Notes: generated from the letters alone by a model not told the origin. Counted from the stretch's first letter, positions 20,794 through 30,336 are shown. The stretch: 64,000 nt of DNA from Alcanivorax sp. 24 (GCF_004360225.1 NZ_SNUA01000016.1:28819-92818), one strand, 5' to 3'. Program-made: numbers and translations.

Positions 20794-22817
20794 TGGCCCG
20801 CCTGTATCAGGTGCCCAGCCATGCCCGGCCCTGGCTGACCGCCGCCATTCTCGCCATTTCCTTGCCGCAATTGCTGCGTGGACCGCTCTGGCAGGTGCTG
20901 TTGTTGGCGGTGATCCTGTTGTGGCGGGCGCTGATGGATCGTCAGCGGGCGCCGCTGCCGGGCCGGTGGATACGGCTGTTGCTGTTGCTCGGCACGGTGG
21001 GCGGCATTCATCTGAGTTTCGGTCGCTTGATCGGACCGGAAGCGGGCACCGCTTTGATCACCAGTTTGTTCGCGCTGAAGTATCTGGAGCTGGTGGGGCG
21101 TCGCGACGCCTATGTGTTGATCATCATCGGCTATTTCGTCTGCGCCACCATCCTGCTTTTCCAGCAGGGGTTCTTCGTTTTTCTTTACGTCTGTCTGTGT
21201 CTGTTGCTCCTTACCGCCAGTCTGGTGGGGATCCACTACAACGATTCCCAGGCGCGCGCACGTCAGCATCTGGGCAAGGCGGCGGTGCTATTGTTGCAGG
21301 CAGCGCCGTTGGCGGTGGTACTGTTCGTGCTGGTGCCGAGGCTGCCACCGTTATGGAACGTGCATACCGATCAGGGACAGGCGCGCACCGGCATGAGCGA
21401 CACGATGGCGCCGGGGCAGGTCAGTAATCTGGCCGAGTCCAGCGCCATCGCCTTTCGTGTGCAGTTCGATGGCGAGATACCGCCATACCGGCAACGCTAT
21501 TGGCGTGGCCTCACTTACAGCTGGTTTGATGGCCGTACCTGGAGCCAGGCTCGGCCGGACGATTGGGGCGACGAACTGACCTTCTACAGTGGCCGGGGAG
21601 AACCGCCGTTGTGGTACCGGGATCTGCTGGAGCGGGCCGCCGATCGCCCTTACTGGGGCTACCAGGTGATCATGGCGCCGAGCCAGCGACGCTGGCTGTA
21701 CGCGCTCAATACTCCGGTGCCGGAGTTCGATGGTCTGGTGCTGGCCCGTGACCGGCACCTGGTGGCCACCGAGCCGGTCACGGGTAACTTCCGCTATCGG
21801 GTACGTAGCTATACGGGGGTACCACTGACCGAACCGCTGGCGCCGGATCAGCGTGCGTTGATGTTGAGTTTGCCGGAACAGGGTTTCCCGCGCGCCCGCG
21901 AACTGGCCGGCCAATGGCGTCGGCAATATCAGCACGATAGTGCCCTGGTGAGCGCCGCCTTGAGCTGGTTTCGCAACGAGCCGTTTCATTACACCCTCAG
22001 CCCGCCCGCCGTCGGCCCGGATGTGGTGGATGGTTTTCTGTTCAATACCCGTCGGGGGTTTTGCGAGCACTACGCCAGCAGTTTCGTGGTGCTGATGCGC
22101 GCCGCCGGCATTCCCGCCCGTGTGGTGGGAGGTTATCAGGGCGGCGAAGCCAACCCCATGGGGCGGCACCTGCTGATTCGTCAGTACGATGCCCACGCCT
22201 GGGCGGAGGTGTGGCTGCCCGGACGCGGCTGGGTGGAAGTGGATCCGACCGCGGCGGTGGCGCCGGAACGGGTGGAACTGGGCTTGCGGGGCTCGCTCAG
22301 CCAGGCCGGCGCCGCGCGTATTCCCGGTGATGGCATCGGACGTTTGCCGGTGTTGTTTCAATTGCGGCAATGGGCGGACCTGCTTGAATTCCGCTGGCAG
22401 AGCTGGGTGCTGGGCTATGACCTGGAGCGTCAGAATCAATGGCTGTCCCGTTGGCTTGGCGCGGTGACGCCCTGGCGGCTCGCGTTGCTATTGCTGACCC
22501 TGGCGGCACTGCTGGTGCTGGCCACGGCGCTGATCATGTTCCGGGGGCGCGGCCCCCGCTCCGCCACGCCGCTGACCCGTGAATACCGGCGGCTGGCTCG
22601 CGGGCTGAGCAAGCGTGGCGTGCGGGGAGCGGAACGTTTGTCCGCGGCCCAACTGTGCGAGCGGCTCGAGCGCCGCTGGCCGGCGGCGGAAGCGGCGGCC
22701 CTGGCCTGGCGGGAGACCTTCGAACGGATGGCCTATCAGCAGGACTCGGCGCCTTCCATCGCCGCGTTGCGAACTTTGCGCCGGCAACGGCGGCGGTTGC
22801 TGAGGGCATGTCGTTGA
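20793..22817 (+). CDS. tgpA: TgpA-like membrane transglutaminase
   Basis: The 674-residue protein starts with a bundle of about five membrane helices, then a periplasmic transglutaminase-like domain, one more membrane helix (about 560-582) and a cytoplasmic DUF4129-like tail. The catalytic triad is visible as Cys424 (RRGFCEHYASSF), His468 (DAHAWAEVW) and Asp484 (VEVDPTA). P. aeruginosa TgpA has this same plan and neighbours and is reported as important for viability; the substrate is unknown. The start overlaps the DUF58 stop by one base, so translation is coupled. Confidence 0.92.
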   Translation: MARLYQVPSHARPWLTAAILAISLPQLLRGPLWQVLLLAVILLWRALMDRQRAPLPGRWIRLLLLLGTVGGIHLSFGRLIGPEAGTALITSLFALKYLELVGRRDAYVLIIIGYFVCATILLFQQGFFVFLYVCLCLLLLTASLVGIHYNDSQARARQHLGKAAVLLLQAAPLAVVLFVLVPRLPPLWNVHTDQGQARTGMSDTMAPGQVSNLAESSAIAFRVQFDGEIPPYRQRYWRGLTYSWFDGRTWSQARPDDWGDELTFYSGRGEPPLWYRDLLERAADRPYWGYQVIMAPSQRRWLYALNTPVPEFDGLVLARDRHLVATEPVTGNFRYRVRSYTGVPLTEPLAPDQRALMLSLPEQGFPRARELAGQWRRQYQHDSALVSAALSWFRNEPFHYTLSPPAVGPDVVDGFLFNTRRGFCEHYASSFVVLMRAAGIPARVVGGYQGGEANPMGRHLLIRQYDAHAWAEVWLPGRGWVEVDPTAAVAPERVELGLRGSLSQAGAARIPGDGIGRLPVLFQLRQWADLLEFRWQSWVLGYDLERQNQWLSRWLGAVTPWRLALLLLTLAALLVLATALIMFRGRGPRSATPLTREYRRLARGLSKRGVRGAERLSAAQLCERLERRWPAAEAAALAWRETFERMAYQQDSAPSIAALRTLRRQRRRLLRACR

Positions 22818-22846
22818 CTCTTGTGAGGTAGTGAGCCTGGACGCCG

Positions 22847-22916
22847 ATTCGCTGGCAAGCCAGCTTCCCACAGCGGCTTCGTGTCCCTTCCGTGGGAAGC
22901 TGGCTTGCCAGCGAAT
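22847..22916. repeat. REP inverted pair
   Basis: ATTCGCTGGCAAGCCAGC and GTGGGAAGCTGGCTTGCCAGCGAAT face each other about 30 bases after tgpA. The bases after the pair (CAGCGCGA) are shared with the REPs at 18663 and 50383. Confidence 0.87.
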
Positions 22917-23039
22917 GCAGCGCGAATTCTTGATTCCGGAATCCAGCCATGCGGCCCTGGCGTCCACTGGCACAACCACCAAGAGCGCAGTAGGCTTTAT
23001 CCCTTGATGATCACGGGAACGATCAAAAAAGGGGAGACT

Positions 23040-23810
23040 ATGTCCGTCGCGCGTTATAAGGAAGCTCTGCAACTGACCGATCACGAACCCTGGGCACAAC
23101 GCTTTTGGGAGGCGCTGGTGCCGTACAAGGACCGGGTGGCTGAGCATCCGTTGTTCGTGGAAATGGGGGAGGGAACTTTGACGCCGGAGCGGTTTCGCGA
23201 CGCGCTGCTGCACTTCTACCCCTTGGTGGAAAATTTCCCCAAGTACATGGGCCTGGCATTGGCCAAAACCCGGCCGGGCATTTTCCCCGGTCATGAAGAA
23301 AGCAAGAACTGGCTGATCGGCAACATCAAGGTGGAACAGCGGCACGCCTATTGGTATCAGGACTGGGCCGCCGGCTTCGGCATCGATCAATCGATCCTGG
23401 AGAACACCGTGCCGCCCGCCGCCATGGACGCGGTGAACCATTACCTGTGGTCCGTTGGCGAGCGCGGTACGCTGGAAGAAAGCATTGCCGCCACCAACCT
23501 GGCCATCGAGTGGGCCACCGGCGAATGGAGCCAGCGCGTGGTGACTGGCATGACCCGCTACGCGGAGCAGGGGGTGGCGGAGATCAACCGGCACACCCTG
23601 GCGTGGTTGCGCGCCCATGCCAGCTATGACGACGCCCATCCCCATGAAGCCATGGAACTGATCAAACGGGTGGCGATGGAACCGGAATCCCGCCGCCGCG
23701 CCTTTACCGCCGCCCGCCGTGGACTGGAATACTACCTGCTGGCGCTGGACGATTGTTATCGGATCGGCGGGAAAAGAGCGGAAGAGAAAACACCGGAATT
23801 CAATGAATAA
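23040..23810 (+). CDS. haem-oxygenase-like diiron oxidase candidate (UndA/TenA/PqqC-like)
   Basis: The 256-residue all-helical protein belongs to the TenA/PqqC-like iron-containing redox enzyme group. Six candidate metal ligands are placed as in haem-oxygenase-like diiron oxidases: Glu99 and His102 (KVEQRH), Glu157 (LAIEWATGEW), His193, Asp197 and His200 (HASYDDAH). That spacing is close to what I recall for UndA, which turns medium-chain fatty acids into 1-alkenes. Substrate is not shown by sequence: UndA-like, CADD-like and other activities remain open. ATG 23040 has GGGGAGA just upstream; the longer frame begins inside a REP. It stands alone, with no operon partner. Confidence 0.82.
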   Translation: MSVARYKEALQLTDHEPWAQRFWEALVPYKDRVAEHPLFVEMGEGTLTPERFRDALLHFYPLVENFPKYMGLALAKTRPGIFPGHEESKNWLIGNIKVEQRHAYWYQDWAAGFGIDQSILENTVPPAAMDAVNHYLWSVGERGTLEESIAATNLAIEWATGEWSQRVVTGMTRYAEQGVAEINRHTLAWLRAHASYDDAHPHEAMELIKRVAMEPESRRRAFTAARRGLEYYLLALDDCYRIGGKRAEEKTPEFNE

Positions 23811-23862
23811 TTAATAGGGAACGGTGAATAGTTAACAGCAAAAAAAAGAGATGATCTTTAGC

Positions 23863-23942
23863 CGCTGTGGGAAGCTTGCTTGCAAGCGAATATTGCCAAA
23901 CGCCTGAGCGATATCATTCGCTTGCAAGCAAGCTTCCCACAG
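23863..23942. repeat. REP inverted pair
   Basis: GTGGGAAGCTTGCTTGCAAGCGAAT and its mirror partner flank a 28-base spacer starting ATTGCCAA. The same arms and a similar spacer close the 93-bp array at 33326-33403, so the two loci are sister copies. Confidence 0.9.
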
Positions 23943-23976
23943 CAATTCAAAGTCACCTGTTTTTGTCTTTCCGCTG

Positions 23977-24516
23977 TCAACTATCTTTTCCATCTGTTCC
24001 ATGAAAGTGCAGCACCAGTTCTTCCAGCAGATCCGGCAGGCCGGTGGCCATTTGCCGGACCACGGCGGAATTTTCCCACAGCTCGTCCAGGGAGGGGTCC
24101 TCGTCCACGCCGGAGATCAGAACCACTGGCAGTAGCCAGTTGGCCATGGTGTCTTCGTGATCCTGATACCAGTCTTCCTCCCGCAAGAACACGCCGGCGA
24201 GAAAACCCGCGCACCAACTGGCCAGGTCGTTGCCATCCTCTTCCCGGTACGGGTCCAGCAGGCAGGGCAGAGTGGTGCGTTCGCCGTTGTACAGGCCGGT
24301 CAGCAGGCGCCCGCGCAGTGACACCAGAGCATCCAGAACCGGCTCCGGCAGCTCGCTCTCCAGGGCCGTGACGAAATCCTCCGGCCCCCCATAAGGACCC
24401 ACCGCCAGGGCGCAGGTCAGACCGTGAATTTCCACCCAGGTAGGGGCGTCCTCGCCTTCGCCGGCGAAATGCCCTTCGATGACCTGCTTGAGGCTCGGGT
24501 TGGTGACATCGCTCAT
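23977..24516 (-). CDS. UPF0149 (YgfB/YecA-type) family protein
   Basis: The 179-residue protein matches the UPF0149 helical family: an N-terminal EIHGLTCALAVGP motif and the central block DLASWCAGFLAGVFLRE. Its C-terminus is acidic. YgfB-type proteins have been linked to regulation in Pseudomonas, but a role here is not inferable. The ATG is preceded by GGGAGGA. It is flanked by REP pairs on both sides, so it appears to be transcribed alone. Confidence 0.88.
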   Translation of the reverse strand: MSDVTNPSLKQVIEGHFAGEGEDAPTWVEIHGLTCALAVGPYGGPEDFVTALESELPEPVLDALVSLRGRLLTGLYNGERTTLPCLLDPYREEDGNDLASWCAGFLAGVFLREEDWYQDHEDTMANWLLPVVLISGVDEDPSLDELWENSAVVRQMATGLPDLLEELVLHFHGTDGKDS

Positions 24517-24582
24517 AGATTCCTCCCTATGCGGGCAAGGATACCGGTTTGCGTGGAGGATGGAAGCGCCGCTGAGGGGTAT

Positions 24583-24651
24583 TATTCGCTTGCAAGCAAG
24601 CTTCCCACAGGAGCGTCACCAACAAAGTGGGAAGCTGCCTTGGCAGCGAAT
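24583..24651. repeat. REP inverted pair
   Basis: Two unlike arms are combined: TTCGCTTGCAAGCAAGCTTCCCAC on the left and GTGGGAAGCTGCCTTGGCAGCGAAT on the right. It sits between the UPF0149 gene and the diguanylate cyclase. Confidence 0.87.
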
Positions 24652-24666
24652 AACGATGCGGCATGC

Positions 24667-25773
24667 CTACCCGCTGACCCGGTTACGGCCTTCGGACTTC
24701 GCCCGGTACAGGGCCTGGTCGGCGCGTTCCAGCAGGGTGCGGGCGGTGTCCCCAGGCTGATAGGCGGCCAGACCGCAAGACAGAGTTACCCGCAGGTCCG
24801 GAGCAAAAGCGTAGCGCGCTTCCGCGAACCGTTCGCGTAGACGGGTGATGGCCGCCAGGCTGGCTTGGTGGTGGCTGCGCGGAAACAGGATGGCAAATTC
24901 CTCGCCGCCATAGCGGGCCAGCACATCGGTGCGTCGCAGGCAGTGGCTGGCGATGTTGGCGAAGCGCTGCAGCACCGCGTCGCCGGCCTGATGGCCGTAG
25001 GTATCGTTAACCGGTTTGAAGTGATCCAGGTCCACCAGTGCCAGATACAGCGGTGCCGGTTCCCGGCTGATTCGGCTCAGTTCCTCATCAAACCGTTCGA
25101 GAAAGTGGCGGCGGTTGTACAGACCGGTGAGTTCGTCGCGCACGGCGATACGGGCCAGTCGGTCATGGGCTTGCAGCAGCGACTCGCGCTGGGCCCGGAA
25201 GCGCTGTTGCAAGCTCTGAATATGGCTGCCCATGGAAACGAACCAGGTCAGGGTGAGCGCCAGAATGCCCCAGTGGCTGAACATCAGGGTGAAACGCGGT
25301 TGAGCCGGTTTGTTCAGCCATTCGTAGATCAGCAGCAAGGTGAAGGCGCTTTGCGCCACCAACGCCATGGCGATTTGTCGGCGCCGGTGAATCGAGAACA
25401 CTCCGAAGGTCATCAGCATCAGGTACAGGCACAACAGGGCGCCGCGCAGCTCCCGCGCATAGTGCAGAATCAGGGTGATCACGGCGATGCCCACCAGCAT
25501 TTGCGCCACGGTCAGACTGGGGTCCTTGAAGCGCTCGCTGTACCCGCTGCGGATCATCACGAAAAACACCGCGTTGATCGCCAGAAGCACCAACAGCAAT
25601 GGCCAATGGGGCAGGTCCGGGGCCACGGCGCCCAGCCTGGTGCCGATCACCAGTCCGCCCCACATCAGCAGATAGGAATACACCGCCATCAACAGGCGGC
25701 GCAGGCGCAGGGCCCGATCCGGGTGATCCCGGGGTATCAGACGAAAACCGGGTTCCAATGAATGTCGACTCAA
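24667..25773 (-). CDS. membrane diguanylate cyclase (GGDEF)
   Basis: The 368-residue protein has about six membrane helices in its first half and a C-terminal GGDEF domain that makes cyclic di-GMP from GTP. The active-site motif is GGEEF in LARYGGEEFAILFP, with the FKPVNDTYGHQAGD block before it. Five residues ahead of GGEEF is RRTD, the product-binding inhibitory site (RxxD), so feedback control is likely. The membrane part has no named sensor domain that I recognise. It is a single gene, transcribed toward UPF0149. Confidence 0.92.
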   Translation of the reverse strand: MSRHSLEPGFRLIPRDHPDRALRLRRLLMAVYSYLLMWGGLVIGTRLGAVAPDLPHWPLLLVLLAINAVFFVMIRSGYSERFKDPSLTVAQMLVGIAVITLILHYARELRGALLCLYLMLMTFGVFSIHRRRQIAMALVAQSAFTLLLIYEWLNKPAQPRFTLMFSHWGILALTLTWFVSMGSHIQSLQQRFRAQRESLLQAHDRLARIAVRDELTGLYNRRHFLERFDEELSRISREPAPLYLALVDLDHFKPVNDTYGHQAGDAVLQRFANIASHCLRRTDVLARYGGEEFAILFPRSHHQASLAAITRLRERFAEARYAFAPDLRVTLSCGLAAYQPGDTARTLLERADQALYRAKSEGRNRVSG

Positions 25774-25930
25774 AGACAGCGGCCAGCGGTCACCCTGGGC
25801 GCAAGGCCGGGGTGCCTGGGCATGTTAGTAGTTATATAAGCTCACCCTACACGGAGCGGGGCAGGCGGGGAAGTGGAAAAGGAGGGGCGGGTTGGCCCTG
25901 GAACAGGAACCCGGAGGGCGCTACGAAGCC

Positions 25931-26002
25931 GCTGTGGGAGCTAGCCCTGCTGGCGAATTGGCCTTGGCGTTTGGGAATATTCGCTTGCAGGCAAGCTCCC
26001 AC
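25931..26002. repeat. REP inverted pair
   Basis: GTGGGAGCTAGCCCTGCTGGCGAAT faces TTCGCTTGCAGGCAAGCTCCCAC. Here both arms have GTGGGAGC rather than GTGGGAAGC, the form common in Pseudomonas REPs. Confidence 0.8.
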
Positions 26003-26038
26003 GGAGACTCCGTAGTCTTCTCTGTGGGGTAGGTGGCC

Positions 26039-26935
26039 TTAACCGTAGCGCTTGTCGCTCAGCGCCTGGATCCGGTCGTCCAGTGGCGGGTGCGAGCGGA
26101 ACAGGGCGGAAAGCCCACGGCGCACGCCGCTGTTAATGCCGAACGCCACCAGGCTGTCGGGCATCTGGTTGGGCACTTCCGATTCCGCTTTCAGCCGTTG
26201 CAGCGCGGCGATCATGTCGCGGCGGTCCGCCAACTGGGCGCCGGAGGCGTCGGCGCGGTATTCGCGGAAGCGGGAGAACCACATGACAATGACGCTGGCG
26301 GCGATACCGAAGATGATCTCCGCGACGAACACCACGATGTAATAGCCGAAGCCCAGGCCGCCCTGGCCGTCGCGGCGCAGGAAGCTGTCGATCACATAAC
26401 CCACCACCCGGGCGGCGAAGATGACGAAGGTGTTGACCACGCCCTGGATCAGGCTGAGGGTGATCATGTCGCCATTGGCCACGTGGCCAATTTCATGGGC
26501 CAGCACGGCGCGGGCTTCCTCGGGGCGGAAGCGTTGCAGCAGACCCTGGGAAACCGCCACCAGAGCGGCGTTCTTGTTCCAGCCGGTGGCAAAGGCGTTG
26601 GATTGCTGAGCCGGGAAGATTCCGACTTCCGGCATTTTGATGCCCGCTTTCCGGGACAGTTCCTCGACGGTGGCCAGCAGCCAGCGCTCGGCTTCGTTGC
26701 TGGGCTGTTCGATCACCTGAACCTTGGCGGACCATTTCGCCATCGGCTTGGAAATAAGCAGGGAAACCAGCGAGCCGGCGAAACCAAAGACGGCACTGAA
26801 AATCAGCAAGTTAGTCAAATCCAACCCGGTACCACTTTGGGCCAGGTAGGAATTCACTCCCAACAGGCTCAAAGTAATGCTGGCGACCACGATCACCGCC
26901 AGGTTAGTGAGCAGGAAAAGCGCAATGCGCATCAT
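26039..26935 (-). CDS. htpX: protease HtpX
   Basis: HtpX is an inner-membrane zinc metalloprotease of membrane-protein quality control. The 298-residue protein has two N-terminal membrane helices (about 5-26 and 38-62) and the zinc motif HEIGH at 147-151 ([13 protein letters not shown]). A further hydrophobic pair follows (about 158-215). The open frame extends 34 codons upstream, but [14 protein letters not shown] is the family N-terminus and a GGAG lies ten bases ahead. It is divergent from the methyltransferase gene. Confidence 0.95.
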   Translation of the reverse strand: MMRIALFLLTNLAVIVVASITLSLLGVNSYLAQSGTGLDLTNLLIFSAVFGFAGSLVSLLISKPMAKWSAKVQVIEQPSNEAERWLLATVEELSRKAGIKMPEVGIFPAQQSNAFATGWNKNAALVAVSQGLLQRFRPEEARAVLAHEIGHVANGDMITLSLIQGVVNTFVIFAARVVGYVIDSFLRRDGQGGLGFGYYIVVFVAEIIFGIAASVIVMWFSRFREYRADASGAQLADRRDMIAALQRLKAESEVPNQMPDSLVAFGINSGVRRGLSALFRSHPPLDDRIQALSDKRYG

Positions 26936-27123
26936 CGGTATGTTTCTCCACTGACTGATGTTGTTAGCCCTGATGGGTCCGATGCCCGGACACCAGCTTA
27001 CCCGACGTGGAGGACCCCCACATCGAGCAAACTTCAATGGAAAATGGGGGCGGAGCGGTTGCCTTCAAGGTCCGGTAGCGGAATACTCCCGCTTTTCCCG
27101 GCGTGACTGCGAATGCCCAGGCT

Positions 27124-28050
27124 ATGACCCATTCCTTTTCCATTGACCCACTCGATCCCTATTTGGTTCCCCCCGGAGACCCCCGCCACCGTCTTTTTCA
27201 TGGGCGGGGGAAAACCCTGCCCGGCTGGGAGGGGCTGACCGTCGATCGCTTTCCTCCGGTGCTGATGGCGACTCTGTTCGATGACTACGATGCCGCCACC
27301 CTGGAGGCTCTGGAGCAGCGGCTGCGGGCGGCGTTGCCGGCACTGGGCTGTGACACCCTGGTGTTTCAGCATCGCCACCGCCGGCCAGCGCTGACCCGGG
27401 TGATCGTCGGCACCGTACCGGAGCCGCACTGGGCCCATGAACAGGGATTACGTTACCGGCTGGACTTTGAGCGGGGCCAGAATCTGGGGTTCTTCGCCGA
27501 TATGGCGCCCGGGCGGAGCTGGCTGCGGGAACGGGCGGCGGGCAAGAAAGTGCTGAACCTGTTCAGCTTTACCTGTGCCTTCTCGGTGGCGGCGCTGGCC
27601 GGTGGCGCCGAATCGGTGGTGAACATCGATCTGTCCGCACCGGCGCTGGCCCTGGGGCGGGAGAACCAGGTCGCCAATGGCCTCGCCGATGCCCGGGCGC
27701 ACTATCTGCCGCACAATATCTTCCGCAGCTGGAAGAAGCTGCACAGCCTGGGCCGCTATGACCTGATCGTGGTGGACCCGCCCAGCGCCCAGCGCGGCAG
27801 TTTCATGGTGGAGAAGGACTACCCCAAGGTGCTGGAACGGCTGTCCAAGCTGTTGGCGCCGGAGGCGGAATTGCTGGTGTGCCTGAACGCGCCCTGGTTG
27901 GGACGGGACTGGATTGAGGCGCGGGTGGCGGAGCGGTTGCCGGGCGCCGTTCTGGAGGCGGTACTACCGGGAGCGCCGGGCTTCGATGAGGTCGCGGAGC
28001 CGGCATTGAAGGCGCTGCACTATCGTTATCGGCGGCCGGCGGTGGAGTGA
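27124..28050 (+). CDS. class I SAM-dependent methyltransferase, RlmI/RlmK-like
   Basis: The 308-residue protein has a Rossmann methyltransferase core: VLNLFSFTCAFSVAALAGGA (SAM site), VVNIDLS, and the catalytic-loop DLIVVDPPSAQRGSF. This arrangement is typical of 23S rRNA methyltransferases of the RlmI/RlmK(L) group. It lacks the N-terminal PUA domain of RlmI, so the exact target base is uncertain. ATG 27124 is favoured over the GTG at 27103 because it begins a more family-like N-terminus. It is divergent from htpX. Confidence 0.85.
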   Translation: MTHSFSIDPLDPYLVPPGDPRHRLFHGRGKTLPGWEGLTVDRFPPVLMATLFDDYDAATLEALEQRLRAALPALGCDTLVFQHRHRRPALTRVIVGTVPEPHWAHEQGLRYRLDFERGQNLGFFADMAPGRSWLRERAAGKKVLNLFSFTCAFSVAALAGGAESVVNIDLSAPALALGRENQVANGLADARAHYLPHNIFRSWKKLHSLGRYDLIVVDPPSAQRGSFMVEKDYPKVLERLSKLLAPEAELLVCLNAPWLGRDWIEARVAERLPGAVLEAVLPGAPGFDEVAEPALKALHYRYRRPAVE

Positions 28051-28065
28051 GCGGCTGGCGGGGCC

Positions 28066-28134
28066 GAATTCGCTGGCGAGCCAGCTTCCTACAGAGGGGA
28101 CGAAGCCGCTGTGGGAAGCTGGCTCGCCAGCGAA
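28066..28134. repeat. REP inverted pair
   Basis: ATTCGCTGGCGAGCCAGC and GTGGGAAGCTGGCTCGCCAGCGAA lie between the convergent methyltransferase and alaA genes, ending five bases before the alaA stop. One arm has TTCCTAC instead of TTCCCAC. Confidence 0.87.
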
Positions 28135-28139
28135 AGAGC

Positions 28140-29369
28140 CTACTTCTTGCGAATCCGGTCCAGATAGCGGGCGATGCGGCCGATGGAGTCTTCCAGGTCG
28201 TCCACCCGTGGCAGAAAGACCACCCGGAAGTGGTCCGGGTCCGGCCAGTTGAAGGCGGTGCCCTGAACGATCAGCACGTGTTCCTCGCGCAGCAGGTCCA
28301 GGGCAAAGGCCTCGTCATCCTGGAACGGGAACACCTTCGGATCCAGCCGCGGGAACAGATACAGCGCGGACTTGGGCTTGACACAACTGACCCCGGGGAT
28401 GGCGCTGAGCATTTCCCAGGCAATATCCCGCTGCCGGCACAGCCGCCCGCCCGGTGCCACCAGATCGTCGATGCTCTGGTAGCCGCCCAGCGCCGCCTGG
28501 ATCGCGTTCTGGCTGGGCACATTGGCGCACAGGCGCATGCTGGCCAGCATCTCAAGACCCTCGATGTAACTTTCCGCGAGATGCTTGGCGCCGGAGATGA
28601 TCATCCAGCCGGAGCGGAAGCCGGCGGCCCGGTAGTTCTTGGACAGGCCATTGAAGGTAATGAACAGCAGGTCGTCCGCCAGGGACGCGATGGAGGTGTG
28701 TTTCTCTTCGTCGTAGAGAATCTTGTCGTAGATCTCGTCGGCGAACACGATCAGGTTGTGTTCGCGGGCGATCCGCAGCATGTCCTCCAGCAGCGCGCGG
28801 TCATAGTTGGCGCCGGTGGGGTTGTTCGGATTGATGATCACCAGGGCACGGGTGCGGTCGGTGATTTTTGAGCGCAGATCGTCCAGGGCCGGGTGCCAGT
28901 CCTGCTTTTCGTCGCACAGGTAATGCACCGGGTTGCCGCCGGAGAGCCGCACCGCGGCGGTCCACAGCGGATAGTCCGGCGCCGGCAGCAGCACCTCGTC
29001 GCCGTTATTGAGCAGGGCCTGCATGGCCATCACGATCAGCTCGGAGACCCCGTTACCGATAATGATGTCGTCCACCGAGACATCCTGAATGCCTTTGGTC
29101 TGGCTGTACTGCATCACCGCCTTGCGGGCCGGGAACAGGCCCTTGGAGTGGCAATAACCGGTGGCGTCGGGCAGATTATGGATCACATCCTGGAGCAGTT
29201 CTTCCGGTGCCTCGAAACTGAACGGCGCGGGGTTACCGATATTCAGTTTGATCACCCGGTGGCCTTCATCCTCGAGCCGATGCGCCTCACGCAGCACCGG
29301 ACCGCGAATGTCATAGCAAACACCTTTGAGTTTGTCCGACTTACCGATCCTGAAAGGATAACCGCTCAT
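28140..29369 (-). CDS. alaA: glutamate-pyruvate aminotransferase AlaA
   Basis: AlaA is a fold type I PLP aminotransferase that makes alanine from pyruvate and glutamate. The 409 residues align through their whole length with the E. coli protein as I remember it: CYDIRGPVL, LNIGNPAPF, NPNNPTGA and PRVDDLEDS. The PLP lysine is Lys244 in FNGLSKNYRAAG and the substrate-binding Arg is in HFRVVFLPR. It is a single gene bounded by REP pairs. Confidence 0.95.
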   Translation of the reverse strand: MSGYPFRIGKSDKLKGVCYDIRGPVLREAHRLEDEGHRVIKLNIGNPAPFSFEAPEELLQDVIHNLPDATGYCHSKGLFPARKAVMQYSQTKGIQDVSVDDIIIGNGVSELIVMAMQALLNNGDEVLLPAPDYPLWTAAVRLSGGNPVHYLCDEKQDWHPALDDLRSKITDRTRALVIINPNNPTGANYDRALLEDMLRIAREHNLIVFADEIYDKILYDEEKHTSIASLADDLLFITFNGLSKNYRAAGFRSGWMIISGAKHLAESYIEGLEMLASMRLCANVPSQNAIQAALGGYQSIDDLVAPGGRLCRQRDIAWEMLSAIPGVSCVKPKSALYLFPRLDPKVFPFQDDEAFALDLLREEHVLIVQGTAFNWPDPDHFRVVFLPRVDDLEDSIGRIARYLDRIRKK

Positions 29370-29460
29370 GGAGATCTCTCGCCCTGATCCGCGAAACAGA
29401 AGAATGGAAACCGATTCTACATGGGCGCGGAAATGCTGTATATGAAGGGGCGGCCCGCTT

Positions 29461-29563
29461 ATTCGCTGCCAAGGCAGCTTCCCACAAGGAGAGATACGGA
29501 GCCAGGGGAGCTACGGAGCCGCTGTGGGAAGATGTCCGGGCGGCGCTCCGCTTGGCAGCGAAT
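29461..29563. repeat. REP inverted pair
   Basis: ATTCGCTGCCAAGGCAGC on the left and a long-hairpin arm (GTGGGAAGATGTCCGGGCGG through GGCAGCGAAT) on the right lie in the gap between alaA and the Tag-like gene, whose promoters point away from each other. The long CGGGCGGCGCTCCG hairpin recurs at 9085 and 15051. Confidence 0.82.
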
Positions 29564-29591
29564 AAGGCCTGAATAAAGGAGAAGCAATACC

Positions 29592-30260
29592 ATGATCAAG
29601 TTCGAGGAGCTGATGACCCTGGCGGTCAACCGAAAGGGCGGTCTCAAAGCGGTGGAGGCGGCGCTGCCGGAAGTGAAAACCCCGGCGCAATTGCGTAAAC
29701 CGGACGATGCCTTTTACTTCTCCGCCATGACCCGCCGCGTATTCCGGGCCGGTCTTACCCACAGTCTGGTGGACGCCAAATGGCCGGCTTTCGAGCAGGC
29801 GTTCTTTGGCTTTGACCCGGAAAAACTGGTGCTGATGCCCGATACCATGCTGGAAGAACGCATGCAGGACACCCGTCTGATCCGGCACTGGGGCAAGATG
29901 AAGGCGATTCGCCACAACGCGCAATTGGTGTTGGATCTGCGCAAGGAATACGGCGGAGTGGGGCGCTGGCTGGCCGGCTGGCCCGAGGAGGACACCGTCG
30001 GCATGTGGCAGTTGCTGAAGAAGCGCGGCAAGCAGCTCGGCGGAAATTCCGGCGCCGCTTTTCTGCGCATGGTCGGCCGCGACACCTGGTACCCCACCAA
30101 CGATGTCATCGCCGTGCTCAAGTCCCATCGCATCATCGACAAGCCGCCGGTCAGCCAGCGCGATCAGGCCGCCGCCCAGGCCGCGTTCAATCAGTGGCAA
30201 AAGGAATCCGGCCGGCCCCAGGCGCACATCAGCAAGATCCTGGCCTTCACCGTGGGCTAG
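29592..30260 (+). CDS. DNA-3-methyladenine glycosylase I-like protein
   Basis: The 222-residue helical protein resembles the Tag family of base-excision glycosylases: AMTRRVFRAGLTHSLVDAKW, AFFGFDPEKL, and LIRHWGKMKAIRHNA are arranged as in that family. The terminal Cys and His residues that bind zinc in E. coli Tag are not evident, so it may be a divergent subfamily with altered activity. AGGAG precedes the ATG. It stands upstream of the iron permease but with a 118-base gap that has its own regulatory site. Confidence 0.75.
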   Translation: MIKFEELMTLAVNRKGGLKAVEAALPEVKTPAQLRKPDDAFYFSAMTRRVFRAGLTHSLVDAKWPAFEQAFFGFDPEKLVLMPDTMLEERMQDTRLIRHWGKMKAIRHNAQLVLDLRKEYGGVGRWLAGWPEEDTVGMWQLLKKRGKQLGGNSGAAFLRMVGRDTWYPTNDVIAVLKSHRIIDKPPVSQRDQAAAQAAFNQWQKESGRPQAHISKILAFTVG

Positions 30261-30336
30261 GGTGAACAGGCCCTGCCAAAGTAAAGATCGCAAACCCGAG
30301 AAGAACACTTTGACTTTTGCGCATCGGAGCGCGACC

